In this document: one piece after another, positions 52,955-61,062 of the stretch
How positions within the stretch are numbered: the first letter of the stretch is position 1
Layout of the letters: each line of letters opens with the position of its first letter
Source of the DNA: Streptomyces smyrnaeus
Lineage (GTDB): Bacteria; Actinomycetota; Actinomycetes; Streptomycetales; Streptomycetaceae
Assembly (NCBI RefSeq): GCF_017676345.1
Contig: NZ_JAFFZM010000030.1
Location: 1 to 64,000, forward strand
Reading direction: 5' to 3'
DNA: 64,000 bases
Made by a program: the position numbers and the translations under genes
Notes under the pieces: model-generated
Seen by the model: only the letters and a program-made list of their open reading frames with translations
The model's database searches: none
What the model was told of the DNA's origin: nothing

Positions 52955-54058
52955 TCAGCCGAGGTCGGTCACGGGGATGCGGCGGAAGGTGATCGTCTCG
53001 TAGGCGCCGGCGTCGCCCGTCTCGTAGAGCAGTCCCACGGTCTCCTCGTCCACCCGCACCAGGTCGGAGTAGGCGGCCCGCCGCTCGTCCACGGTGTGCG
53101 CCTCGCGCCAGGTGGCGCCGCCGTCCGTGCTGGCCCGTACGGACATCCGGTGCCGGGTGGCGGGGTCGGAGGGGGCGGAGAAGAGGAGGACGTCGGGGTC
53201 GCGGAGGTGGAGGACGGAGCCCTGGACGACGGGGGTGGTGAGCCGGGGTTGGGGGCTGAAGGGGGCGGTGAGGGTTTCGCCGCCGTCGGTGGAGCGGGCA
53301 TCGGCGCGGTGCGCCGGGGCGTCCGAGTCGTTGCGGGTGTTGAAGTAGACGGTGCCGTCGGGGAGTTCGGCGGCGGTGGTCTCGTTGACGTTGACCCAGC
53401 CGTCGGGGTTGTCGTCGACGTAGCCGATCCGCCAGGTCGCGCCACCGTCGTCGCTGAGCAGGTCGTGGCCGCCGTTGTAGCGGCCCTCGGTGCCGTCGTC
53501 GCCGGGGGTGGTGGGCGGGGTGGAGTGGTTGGCGGGCACGAGGACGCGGCCGGAGCCGAGCTGGAGGGCGTGGCCGGGTGTGGTGGCGTACCAGCGCCAG
53601 TCCGCCTGCTTGGTGGTGGCGGTGATCTCGCGGGGCGCGCTCCAGGCCAGGCCCGCGTCCTCGCTGTGCTGGACCCACACACGGCGGCCTTCGGCGGCGC
53701 CGACCTCGCCGCGCCGGATGCGCTCCTCGGTGGCGTCGGCCGCGCTGCGGACGAAGACGAGGAGGACCCGGCCGTCGGCGAGGGTGACGGGGGCGGGGTT
53801 GCCCGCCGTGCCCTTGACGGGGTCGGTGCCGTCCTCGTCGCTGTAGCGGGCGGCGACGGACAGCGGGCCCCAGTGGCGGCCGCCGTCCGTGGAGCGCTTG
53901 AGGACGATGTCGATGGCTCCGCTGTCCTGGGCGGAGTCGACCCGCCCTTCGGCGAAGGCGAGGAGGGCGCCGTCGGGCGCGCGGACGACGGCGGGGATCC
54001 GGAAGCTGGCGTAGCCCTCGCTCCCGGCGCGGAACGGTACGGAACTCTCGTACGGCAT
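52955..54058 (-). CDS. Sialidase-fold (BNR/Asp-box) glycoside hydrolase
   Basis: 367-residue six-bladed propeller. FRIP motif at residues 18-21 (YASFRIPAVV) provides the arginine of the carboxylate-binding triad. Asp-boxes S-x-D-x-G-x-x-W occur as RSTDGGRHW, LSDDGGATW, RSTDGGETL and ASTDGGATW. Exo-alpha-sialidases of family GH33 have this pattern, but other Asp-box hydrolases do too. No signal peptide is visible from the ATG at 54058; an upstream in-frame ATG gives a longer, basic N terminus (to 54250) that could be a signal, so the start is uncertain. Confidence 0.85.
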   Translation of the reverse strand: MPYESSVPFRAGSEGYASFRIPAVVRAPDGALLAFAEGRVDSAQDSGAIDIVLKRSTDGGRHWGPLSVAARYSDEDGTDPVKGTAGNPAPVTLADGRVLLVFVRSAADATEERIRRGEVGAAEGRRVWVQHSEDAGLAWSAPREITATTKQADWRWYATTPGHALQLGSGRVLVPANHSTPPTTPGDDGTEGRYNGGHDLLSDDGGATWRIGYVDDNPDGWVNVNETTAAELPDGTVYFNTRNDSDAPAHRADARSTDGGETLTAPFSPQPRLTTPVVQGSVLHLRDPDVLLFSAPSDPATRHRMSVRASTDGGATWREAHTVDERRAAYSDLVRVDEETVGLLYETGDAGAYETITFRRIPVTDLG

Positions 54059-54438
54059 CGAGCGATTCCCAACTGCCGGAGGTAGAACGTCCCTTGTCCT
54101 GGGGGGAACGGTAGGCAGCCCGCAGAGGGCCGTCAAGAACGAGCGGCGCGAGTGGGCGGCCCGAGCGGGCGGCACAAAGGAGACGGGGGTGTGCTGACTC
54201 TTCACCAGGCGGTGCACCATGTGGAGATCTTGAGACGAGTGGGCCCTCAAGTGGCGGACGGCTGCACCGGCGTGTTTCGCTCTTCGGGCAGTCGGGCGGA
54301 ACGACCGCTACCGGTTCCGAATTCGTCCGGTTTTCCGGGTGTGCCTGTGCCCGACTGATGAGCGTCCCGATCGGCAATTTGCGTCGTCCGGGGCGAGTCC
54401 CCCTCATAAACCCGAAAGCAATGAAGGGAAGCGCATTC
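54059..54438. other. Divergent intergenic region, sialidase / exported peptide gene
   Basis: 380 bases. The left part serves the sialidase start; the right part carries the promoter of the peptide cassette. The inverted repeat CGGAAC-N11-GTTCCG (54297-54319) is the only clear signal; GGGAAG just before 54439 is the peptide ribosome site. No credible extra gene was found. Confidence 0.55.
54297..54319. promoter_or_regulatory. Inverted repeat upstream of the peptide gene
   Basis: CGGAAC-N11-GTTCCG, about 120 bases before the precursor start at 54439. Function unknown; it could be an operator for the export cassette. Confidence 0.35.
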
Positions 54439-54645
54439 ATGCGTCACCACATCGAGACCGCTGAGCTGGCCGACACCGAGCTGGACGCCGTTTCCGGCGG
54501 CCTGCTCCAGGAGACCGTCAGCGAGGCCGGCGCCACCGTCGGCGGCGTCGAGGGCCTGGTCGGCAACACCGTGAACGGTGTCAGCGCCAACGGTCTCCCG
54601 AGCGTCGGCGTCTCCCTCGGCGCCGGTGCCGACGCCCAGGCCTGA
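54439..54645 (+). CDS. Double-glycine-leader peptide (candidate bacteriocin/RiPP precursor)
   Basis: 68 residues. A 21-residue leader ends with ELADTELDAVSGG, matching the ABC-exported bacteriocin consensus (hydrophobic at -4, -7 and -12; Gly at -2 and -1). The predicted 47-residue core starts LLQETV and is rich in Gly, Val, Ala and Ser, with no Cys, Lys or Arg and with GATVG-type GxxxG spacing, so it cannot form lanthionines or disulfides. ATG at 54439 has GGGAAG seven bases upstream (an upstream ATG at 54421 lacks one). It lies directly before an adaptor, a C39 peptidase transporter and a second ABC protein, which would cleave and export it. Activity is not known. Confidence 0.82.
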   Translation: MRHHIETAELADTELDAVSGGLLQETVSEAGATVGGVEGLVGNTVNGVSANGLPSVGVSLGAGADAQA

Positions 54646-54662
54646 GCATTCGACAGGCCTTC

Positions 54663-54683
54663 AGGTGTCATTGACTGACACCT
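54663..54683 (+). terminator. Hairpin after the precursor peptide gene
   Basis: Perfect 8-bp stem AGGTGTCA / TGACACCT with a TTGAC loop, followed by TTTCCC, 17 bases after the peptide stop. Likely a partial terminator or mRNA-stabilising hairpin. Confidence 0.6.
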
Positions 54684-54746
54684 TTCCCGTGCCGCAGCGG
54701 AACCGCCTGCTTTTTGTCCGAGCGATTCCGCGGCCCGGGTAGGAGC

Positions 54747-54779
54747 CATAAGCCCCGGAACATTGTTCCGGGGCTTATG
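54747..54779 (+). terminator. Second, stronger hairpin before the transporter genes
   Basis: Perfect 15-bp stem (CATAAGCCCCGGAAC and its complement) with a 3-base loop. It lies between the peptide gene and the adaptor gene. Read-through would give low transporter and high peptide transcript, the usual ratio in bacteriocin operons; alternatively the transporter genes have their own promoter in 54780-54857. Confidence 0.65.
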
Positions 54780-54857
54780 TGTTACGGTCATGCGCCGCTG
54801 TCGGCACAACGGTGACCGACTGCGGAAAAGCGTGAAGGAAAGGTAAGGAAAGGTGAC

Positions 54858-55664
54858 GTGGAGTTCCGCCAAAAGGCGCTTGCCAAGCTGCAATCGCCCG
54901 AAGAACTCGACGTTCCGGTACGTTTCGCACGGCCGCAGGGCCTTCTCGTACTCGTCGTCACTCTTGTGGTGATGGCGGCGGGTTGCGCCTGGGCCGTCAC
55001 CGGCACGGTCTCCTCCAAGCTCAACGCCGCCGGTGTCCTCACCCACACCGAGGGCAGCTATCTGCTGCAGAGCCCCGTCGCGGGCCAGGTGACCGCCGTG
55101 CACGCCGAGGCGGGGCAGCGGGTGGAGAAGGACGCGCCCGTGGTGAGCGTGCGCACGGAACGGGGCGTACGGGCAGTGCGCGCGGTGGCGCGCGGCCGGG
55201 TCACCTCCCTGGCGGCCGAGGTCGGCGCGGTGGTGACCACCGGGGCCGACGTGGCGACCGTCGAGCGCGTCAAGAGCGCCGACGACCCGCTGGTGGCGAT
55301 GCTCTACATCCCCGCGGACAAGGGCGCGACGGTGCCGGTGGGCGCGAAGGTGGACCTGACCGTCGGCTCCGTGTCCTCGGACCGGTACGGGCTGCTGCGC
55401 GGCACGGTGCAGGCCGTCGGTCAGACGCCGCAGACCCGGCAGCAGATCAGCGGCTTCCTGGGAGACAAGGACTTGGCACAGCAGTTCACCCGCCAGGGCC
55501 GGCCCTTGGCCGTCGTCGTGCGGCTGAAGCGCTCGTCGGCCACCGAGTCCGGGTACGTGTGGTCCCGCGCCGGCGGCCCCCCGACCGCGCCCGACTCCGC
55601 GACGCCGGTGAGCGGCGCCGTCCACCTCGCCGCACAACGGCCCGTCGAGTGGCTGCTGCCGTGA
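54858..55664 (+). CDS. HlyD-type membrane fusion protein of the peptide exporter (NHLM system)
   Basis: 268 residues. Short cytoplasmic N-terminal tail, one transmembrane helix (about 28-50, 'GLLVLVVTLVVMAAGCAWAV'), then a periplasmic-type adaptor with paired lipoyl/biotinyl-like motifs ('SPVAGQVTAVHAEAGQRVEK', 'RGRVTSLAAEVGAVVTTGAD'). The set and order of genes matches the NHLM/NHLP bacteriocin export cassette, in which the adaptor precedes the peptidase-ABC protein. GTG at 54858 with AAGGAAAGG upstream. The GTGA overlap with the next gene couples them. Confidence 0.85.
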   Translation: MEFRQKALAKLQSPEELDVPVRFARPQGLLVLVVTLVVMAAGCAWAVTGTVSSKLNAAGVLTHTEGSYLLQSPVAGQVTAVHAEAGQRVEKDAPVVSVRTERGVRAVRAVARGRVTSLAAEVGAVVTTGADVATVERVKSADDPLVAMLYIPADKGATVPVGAKVDLTVGSVSSDRYGLLRGTVQAVGQTPQTRQQISGFLGDKDLAQQFTRQGRPLAVVVRLKRSSATESGYVWSRAGGPPTAPDSATPVSGAVHLAAQRPVEWLLP

Positions 55665-57952
55665 GCGCACCACAGCAGCAGCGCCAGCCAGAACAGCGCC
55701 CGCGGGAGCAGCGGCAGCAATCCCGGCGACGGCACCGCGGCCGCCCCTCCCCCGCGCCCGAGCCCACCGCGCGCAGGGCGCAGGCAGCGCCCAAGCGCGG
55801 GCACAAGAGCGTGCGCACCCCGACCGTCCTGCAGATGGAGGCCGTCGAGTGCGGTGCCGCCGCGCTCGCCATGGTGCTGGGCCACTACGGGCGGCATGTG
55901 CCGCTGGAGGAGCTGCGGATCGCCTGCGGCGTCTCCCGGGACGGCTCCCGGGCGAGCAGCCTGCTGAAGGCAGCACGCGGCTACGGGCTGACCGCCAAGG
56001 GCATGCAGATGGAGCCCGCGGCGCTGGCCGAGGTGCGCGCGCCGGCCATCCTGTTCTGGGAGTTCAACCACTACGTCGTCTTCGACGGGCTGGGCCGCCG
56101 CTTCGGCCGCCGCGGGGTGCACATCAACGACCCGGCGCGCGGGCGCCGGTTCGTGCCCATGGAGGAGTTCGACACCTCGTTCACCGGTGTGGTGCTGACC
56201 TTCTCGCCGTCCGACAGCTTCCGGCGGGGCGGTCGCAAGCCGAGCGTCGCCGGCGCCCTGCCGGCACGGCTGCGCGGCACCTCGGGCGCGATGCTGGCGG
56301 CGCTGGTGGCCAGCTTCCTGCTGGTCGTGGTCGGGGCCTCGGTGCCCGCGCTGAGCCGCACCTACATCGACACCTTCGTCTTCGGCGGGCAGGACTCGCT
56401 GCTGGACGTGCTGTTCGCCGCCATGGGCGCCACCGTCGTGCTCACCGGCGTGCTGACCGCGCTCCAGCAGGGCAATCTGCTGCGCGCCCGGCTCATCTCC
56501 TCCACGCTCAGCAGCGCCCGGTTCCTGCGCCATCTGCTGCGGCTGCCCGTCACCTTCTTCGCACAGCGCAACCCGGCCGATCTCGTACAGCGCCTGCAGT
56601 CCAACGACACGGTGGCCGAGACGCTGGCCCGGGACCTGGCGGCGGCGGGTGTGGACGCGGTGGTCGTCGTCGGCTACGCGGTACTGCTGTGGACGTACGA
56701 CCCGCAGCTCACCCTCGTGGGCGTGGGGATCGCGCTGCTGAACGTGGTGGCGATGCGGGTGGTGATCCGGCTGCGGGCCACCGGGACGCAGAAGCTGCGC
56801 GCCGACCGGGCCAAGCTCACCAACACCTCCTACAGCGGCCTCCAGCTCATCGAGACGATGAAGGCCACCGGCGGCGAGAACGGGTACTTCCGCCGCTGGG
56901 CGGGCCAGCACGCCACCACCCTCGACGTACAGCAGCGGCTGGGGATACCCAGCGCCGCGCTGGCCGTGGTCGCCCCGACGCTGGCCACCCTCAACAGCGC
57001 CCTCATCCTGCTGATCGGCGGTACGCGGGCGGTGGACGGCGCCATCACGGCGGGGCTGCTCGTGGCCTTCCAGGCGCTGGTCACCAGCTTCACCGCGCCG
57101 CTGACCCGGCTGAACTCGGTGGCGGGCCGCATCCAGGACTTCGCCGCGGACGTCGCCCGGCTCAAGGACGTGGAGGCCTTCCCCGCCGACCCGCTCTACA
57201 CCCGGCCCGAGCCGCCGGCCAGCACCCGGCGGCTGGCCGGACACATCACGTTGGAGAACGTCACCTTCGGCTACAACCCGCTGGACAAGCCGCTGCTGAC
57301 CGGCCTGTCGCTGGCCGTGGGCCCCGGTCAGCAGATCGCGCTGGTCGGCGGCTCCGGCAGCGGCAAGTCCACGGTCTCCCGGCTGCTGGCGGGCCTGTAC
57401 ACGCCGTGGGAGGGCGCCATCCACATCGACGGGCAGCGGCTGGAGGACCTGCCGCGCGGCGCGCTGGCCGCCTCGGTCTCCTTCGTCGACCAGGACGTGT
57501 TCCTCTTCGAGGGCACCGTGCGGGACAACGTGGCGCTGTGGGACCCGTCCATCCCCGACGACGCGGTCGAGGAGGCCCTGCGGGACGCGGAGCTGTACGA
57601 GGACGTCGCACGGCGTCCCGGCGGCCTCCACAGCCGCGTCGAGCAGGACGGCCGCAACTTCTCCGGCGGCCAGCGGCAGCGGCTGGAGATCGCCCGCGCC
57701 CTGGTACGGCGGCCCAGCATCCTCGTACTGGACGAGGTGACCAGCGCCCTGGACGCGGAGACCGAGGCGGTGATCATCGACAACATGCGGCGGCGCGGCT
57801 GCGCCTGCGTGGTGATCGCGCACCGGCTGAGCACCGTGCGGGACAGCGACGAGATCGTGGTGCTGGATCGCGGCACCGTCGTGGAGCGGGGACGGCACGA
57901 GCAACTGCTCGCCGCGCAGGGCCCGTACGCCCGCCTCGTCAAGGAGCACTGA
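55661..57952 (+). CDS. NHLM-type peptidase/ABC transporter (C39 peptidase, TMD, ATPase)
   Basis: 763 residues. Domain order: an unusual 50-residue Gln/Arg/Pro-rich N-terminal extension, C39 peptidase domain (about 53-180) with Gln58, Cys64 (VECGAAAL), His137 (NHYVVF) and Asp157 (NDPARG) as the oxyanion Gln and triad, then an ABC transmembrane domain of about six helices, then the ATPase with GGSGSGKST, 'FSGGQRQRLEIARALVRRPS' and LVLDEVTSALD. It cleaves the leader after the double glycine and exports the core. GTG at 55661 overlaps the adaptor stop. Confidence 0.9.
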   Translation: MSAPQQQRQPEQRPREQRQQSRRRHRGRPSPAPEPTARRAQAAPKRGHKSVRTPTVLQMEAVECGAAALAMVLGHYGRHVPLEELRIACGVSRDGSRASSLLKAARGYGLTAKGMQMEPAALAEVRAPAILFWEFNHYVVFDGLGRRFGRRGVHINDPARGRRFVPMEEFDTSFTGVVLTFSPSDSFRRGGRKPSVAGALPARLRGTSGAMLAALVASFLLVVVGASVPALSRTYIDTFVFGGQDSLLDVLFAAMGATVVLTGVLTALQQGNLLRARLISSTLSSARFLRHLLRLPVTFFAQRNPADLVQRLQSNDTVAETLARDLAAAGVDAVVVVGYAVLLWTYDPQLTLVGVGIALLNVVAMRVVIRLRATGTQKLRADRAKLTNTSYSGLQLIETMKATGGENGYFRRWAGQHATTLDVQQRLGIPSAALAVVAPTLATLNSALILLIGGTRAVDGAITAGLLVAFQALVTSFTAPLTRLNSVAGRIQDFAADVARLKDVEAFPADPLYTRPEPPASTRRLAGHITLENVTFGYNPLDKPLLTGLSLAVGPGQQIALVGGSGSGKSTVSRLLAGLYTPWEGAIHIDGQRLEDLPRGALAASVSFVDQDVFLFEGTVRDNVALWDPSIPDDAVEEALRDAELYEDVARRPGGLHSRVEQDGRNFSGGQRQRLEIARALVRRPSILVLDEVTSALDAETEAVIIDNMRRRGCACVVIAHRLSTVRDSDEIVVLDRGTVVERGRHEQLLAAQGPYARLVKEH

Positions 57953-57957
57953 GGTAC

Positions 57958-60945
57958 TTGTATCCGACCGCAGACCCGCAGCACCACTTCGCGGCGAGCG
58001 ACGTGGTGGTCGCGCACTTCGGGCAGCTGGGCGAGGCGGTGCCCCACGCGTCCGGCAGCGGCCTGGCGCTGGAGGGGCCGCATGTGCTGTGGCTGGTGGC
58101 CGAGGGCGCCATGGACGTGTTCGCGGTGGACGCCGCGGGGCAGGGCCACTGGCACTTTCTGGGCCGGCTGGAGGCGGGCACGCTGCTGCTCGGCCCGGTG
58201 CAGGGCCCGCGGCACACACTGGTCGGACGGCCGGTGCGGGGCGGAGTGCTGCGCCGCATACCGCTGATGGAGCTGTTCCCGCAGCGCGCCCCGGCCGGAT
58301 ACGGCGGGTACGGCGACCCGGGGGCGTACGACACGGGGAGCCATCCCGTGTACGACACCGGCTCGTTTCCCGCGTACGACACCGGCTCGTACCCCGTCCA
58401 CGACACCGGCGGGTACCCGGTGTACGACACGGGGAGTCACCCCGCCCACGGCGGCCGGGCCGATCCCTGGGGGCAGGGGGCGGGGCTCGGGCCGTTGGAG
58501 GACGCCTTCGCGCGGGGCGTCGGGCGCGGGCTGCGGGTGCTGTTCGAGGCGCCGCTGGACGGCCAGCCGGGGTACGAGGGCCACGGCGGCCACCAGCCAC
58601 CGGCCACCGACGACGACATCCTGTGGATGCCCGTGGCGCCCGGCAGCGTGCGGTACGGCAACTCCGTCGAGCTGCTGATCGACGGTACGACCTGGCAGCT
58701 GATGGTCGACCAGCTCTCCCGGCTGCTGCTGACCCTGGACCGCTGGATCGACCGGCTGGAGCGCGCCCACGAGGACCGTACGGCCGCCGGTCTGGAAGCG
58801 GGCGAGACCGTCCGCGCGGAGGCCGACGAGGCGCTGCTCGCGGCCATCGACAAGTCCGCGCGCGGCGGAGCCGGGAGCCAGAGCTCGGACGACAGCACGG
58901 TCGCCGTGTGCCGGGCGGTCGCCCAGGCGGCCGGAGTGACCCTGCGGCTGCCGCCCGACGGGCTCTCTCCGGACGACCGGATGGACCCGGTCGAACGCCT
59001 CGCCCTCACCTCCGGACTGCGCACCCGCCCGGTGAAGCTGTCGGGCCAGTGGTGGAAGGAGAACACCGGACCGCTGGTCGGCTACCGGGCCGCGAGCGGC
59101 GCTCCCGTGGCGCTGCTGTGGCGGCGCGGCCGGTACGAGGCCGTACAGCCGGGCAGCGGCAGCCGCTGGCGGCTCGGCAAGGCGAACGCCGGCACGCTCG
59201 CCCCCCGCGCCGTGATGTTCTACCGGCCGCTGCCCGAACGCCCGCTGCCCGCGCGGCGGCTGCTGCGCTTCGCGCTGCACGGTGCCCGCGGCGACCTGCT
59301 CACCCTCGTACTGAGCGGACTCGTCGCGGTCGGTCTCGGCGCGCTGGTACCGGTGGCCACCGGCCAGGTGCTCGGCGAGTACGTGCCCAACGCCGAGAAG
59401 GGCCTCATCGCGCAGGCCGCCGCGGCGATCGTGGGCGCCGCCGTTGTGGCGGCGGCCTTCATGCTGCTGCAGAACACCTCGCTGCTGCGGCTGGAGGGAC
59501 GGATAGAGGCCGCCTTGCAGCCGGCGGTGTGGGACAGGCTGCTGCGGCTGCCGACCCGGTTCTTCGCCGAGCGCTCCACCGGGGAGCTGGCCAGCGCCGC
59601 CATGGGAGTCAGCGCCATCCGGCGGGTGCTGTCGGGTATCAGCTCGATCGTCGTGCAGTCCGGCACGGTTGCCGGGGTCAACCTCGTGCTGCTGCTGGCC
59701 TACAGCGTGCCGCTCGCCCTCGCGGCGCTCGGCGTGCTGGCGGTGGTCGCTGCGGTCTTCGCGGCGACCGGGCTGTGGCAACTGCGCTGGCAGCGGCAGC
59801 TGGTGAAGCTCAACAACAAGCTGAACAACCAGGCCTTCCAGACCCTGCGCGGGTTGCCGAAGCTGCGCGTCGCGGCGGCCGAGTCCTTCGCCTACGCGGC
59901 ATGGGCCAAGGAGTTCGCCCGCAGCCGGGAGCTGCAGCGCCGGGCCGGGCGGATCCGCAATCTGAGCGCTGTCGTCAACGCGGTCTACCTGCCGCTGGCG
60001 ACGCTGCTGCTGTTCGTGCTGCTGGCCGGTCCGGCGCGCGGCGCGCTGTCCCCCAGCGGGTTCCTCACCTTCACCACGGCCATGACGATGCTGCTGACGT
60101 CCGTCACCCAGCTGACCAACTCGCTCATCTCGTGCGCCGCCGTGCTGCCGATGTACGAGCAGATCAAACCGGTGCTGCAGGAGCTGCCCGAGGTACGCGG
60201 CGGCAGTGTGCAGCCCGGCACCCTGTCGGGCGCGATCGAGGCGCGGGAGCTGAGCTTCCGCTACTCCGAGGACGGGCCGCTCGTCCTGGACGGCGTCTCC
60301 TTCCGTATCGAGCCCGGGCAGTTCGTGGCGGTCGTCGGCGCGAGCGGCTGCGGCAAGTCGACGCTGCTGCGGCTGCTGATCGGCTTCGACCGGCCGACCT
60401 CGGGCGAGGTCCGCTACGACGGGCAGGACCTGGCAGCCCTCGACCAGGCGGCGGTGCGCCGCCAGTGCGGGGTCGTCCTGCAGAACGCCCAGCCGCACGC
60501 CGGCTCCATCCTGGAGTGCATCTGCGGCGCGGAGAGCTTCCCGCTGGAGCAGGTGTGGGAAGCCGCGCGGATGGCGGGGGTGGCCGACGACATCAAGGCC
60601 ATGCCGATGGGTATGCACACCATGCTCTCGGACGGCGGCGGCACCGTCTCCGGCGGCCAGCGGCAGCGTCTGATGATCGCCCAGGCGCTGGTGCGCCGTC
60701 CGCGTCTGCTCTTCTTCGACGAGGCCACCAGCGCGCTGGACAACGAGACCCAGCGCGTGGTCACCGAGGCCACCCGCGCGTTGCGGGCCACCCGTGTCGT
60801 GATCGCCCACCGGCTGTCCACCGTGCTGGACGCCGACCGCGTCATCGTCATGTCCGAGGGCCGCATCGTGCAGGAGGGCGCACCGGCGACGCTGCTGGCC
60901 GACACGGGAGGGCTCTTCCACGAACTGGTGCGCCGCCAGCGGTAG
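57958..60945 (+). CDS. NHLM-type second ABC transporter protein (N-terminal sensor-like region, TMD, ATPase)
   Basis: 995 residues from the TTG at 57958 (AAGGAG 11 bases upstream). The first about 115 residues (VVAHFGQLGEAV, ... WLVAEGAMDVFAV) resemble a cyclic-nucleotide-binding-like fold, as expected for the second NHLM ABC protein. A low-complexity insert of six YDTGS-type repeats (122-163) follows. The transmembrane domain starts near residue 440; the ATPase is C-terminal with GASGCGKST, 'VSGGQRQRLMIAQALVRRPR' and LLFFDEATSALD. It lacks a C39 peptidase, so it is the partner exporter, presumably for the same peptide. The gap from the upstream stop is only five bases. Confidence 0.87.
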   Translation: MYPTADPQHHFAASDVVVAHFGQLGEAVPHASGSGLALEGPHVLWLVAEGAMDVFAVDAAGQGHWHFLGRLEAGTLLLGPVQGPRHTLVGRPVRGGVLRRIPLMELFPQRAPAGYGGYGDPGAYDTGSHPVYDTGSFPAYDTGSYPVHDTGGYPVYDTGSHPAHGGRADPWGQGAGLGPLEDAFARGVGRGLRVLFEAPLDGQPGYEGHGGHQPPATDDDILWMPVAPGSVRYGNSVELLIDGTTWQLMVDQLSRLLLTLDRWIDRLERAHEDRTAAGLEAGETVRAEADEALLAAIDKSARGGAGSQSSDDSTVAVCRAVAQAAGVTLRLPPDGLSPDDRMDPVERLALTSGLRTRPVKLSGQWWKENTGPLVGYRAASGAPVALLWRRGRYEAVQPGSGSRWRLGKANAGTLAPRAVMFYRPLPERPLPARRLLRFALHGARGDLLTLVLSGLVAVGLGALVPVATGQVLGEYVPNAEKGLIAQAAAAIVGAAVVAAAFMLLQNTSLLRLEGRIEAALQPAVWDRLLRLPTRFFAERSTGELASAAMGVSAIRRVLSGISSIVVQSGTVAGVNLVLLLAYSVPLALAALGVLAVVAAVFAATGLWQLRWQRQLVKLNNKLNNQAFQTLRGLPKLRVAAAESFAYAAWAKEFARSRELQRRAGRIRNLSAVVNAVYLPLATLLLFVLLAGPARGALSPSGFLTFTTAMTMLLTSVTQLTNSLISCAAVLPMYEQIKPVLQELPEVRGGSVQPGTLSGAIEARELSFRYSEDGPLVLDGVSFRIEPGQFVAVVGASGCGKSTLLRLLIGFDRPTSGEVRYDGQDLAALDQAAVRRQCGVVLQNAQPHAGSILECICGAESFPLEQVWEAARMAGVADDIKAMPMGMHTMLSDGGGTVSGGQRQRLMIAQALVRRPRLLFFDEATSALDNETQRVVTEATRALRATRVVIAHRLSTVLDADRVIVMSEGRIVQEGAPATLLADTGGLFHELVRRQR
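58321..58450 (+). repeat. Tandem 24-bp coding repeat in the second NHLM ABC gene
   Basis: Encodes repeated octapeptides Y-D-T-G-S-x-P-x: YDTGSHPV, YDTGSFPA, YDTGSYPV, HDTGGYPV, YDTGSHPA. About five copies, residues 122-163, between the N-terminal sensor-like region and the rest of the protein. Confidence 0.8.
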
Positions 60946-61035
60946 CTGTCGCGGCGCGTGGTGCGGGGCTCCCGTCACCGCCCCCTGCACATGTCCGCCG
61001 CGAGCGGCCCGCAGGGGTTTCCGTATCGTAGGGAG

Positions 61036-61049
61036 AAACGGTCAAACGA
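61036..61049 (+). promoter_or_regulatory. Operator candidate before the hybrid regulator gene
   Basis: AAACGGTCAAACGA, overlapping the region just before the ribosome site of the regulator (start 61063). The same 14 bases occur in inverted orientation before the adjacent sugar-binding protein gene, suggesting autoregulation. Confidence 0.6.
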
Positions 61050-61062
61050 AAGGGCTACCGCC

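Noticed and set aside
54787..54857. 18-codon reading frame just before the adaptor gene
   Set aside because: No leader motif and no ribosome binding site; ends at the adaptor's own ribosome site.
57328..60990. 1220-residue open frame opposite the second NHLM ABC gene
   Set aside because: Antisense shadow; His/Gln/Arg-rich composition without features.
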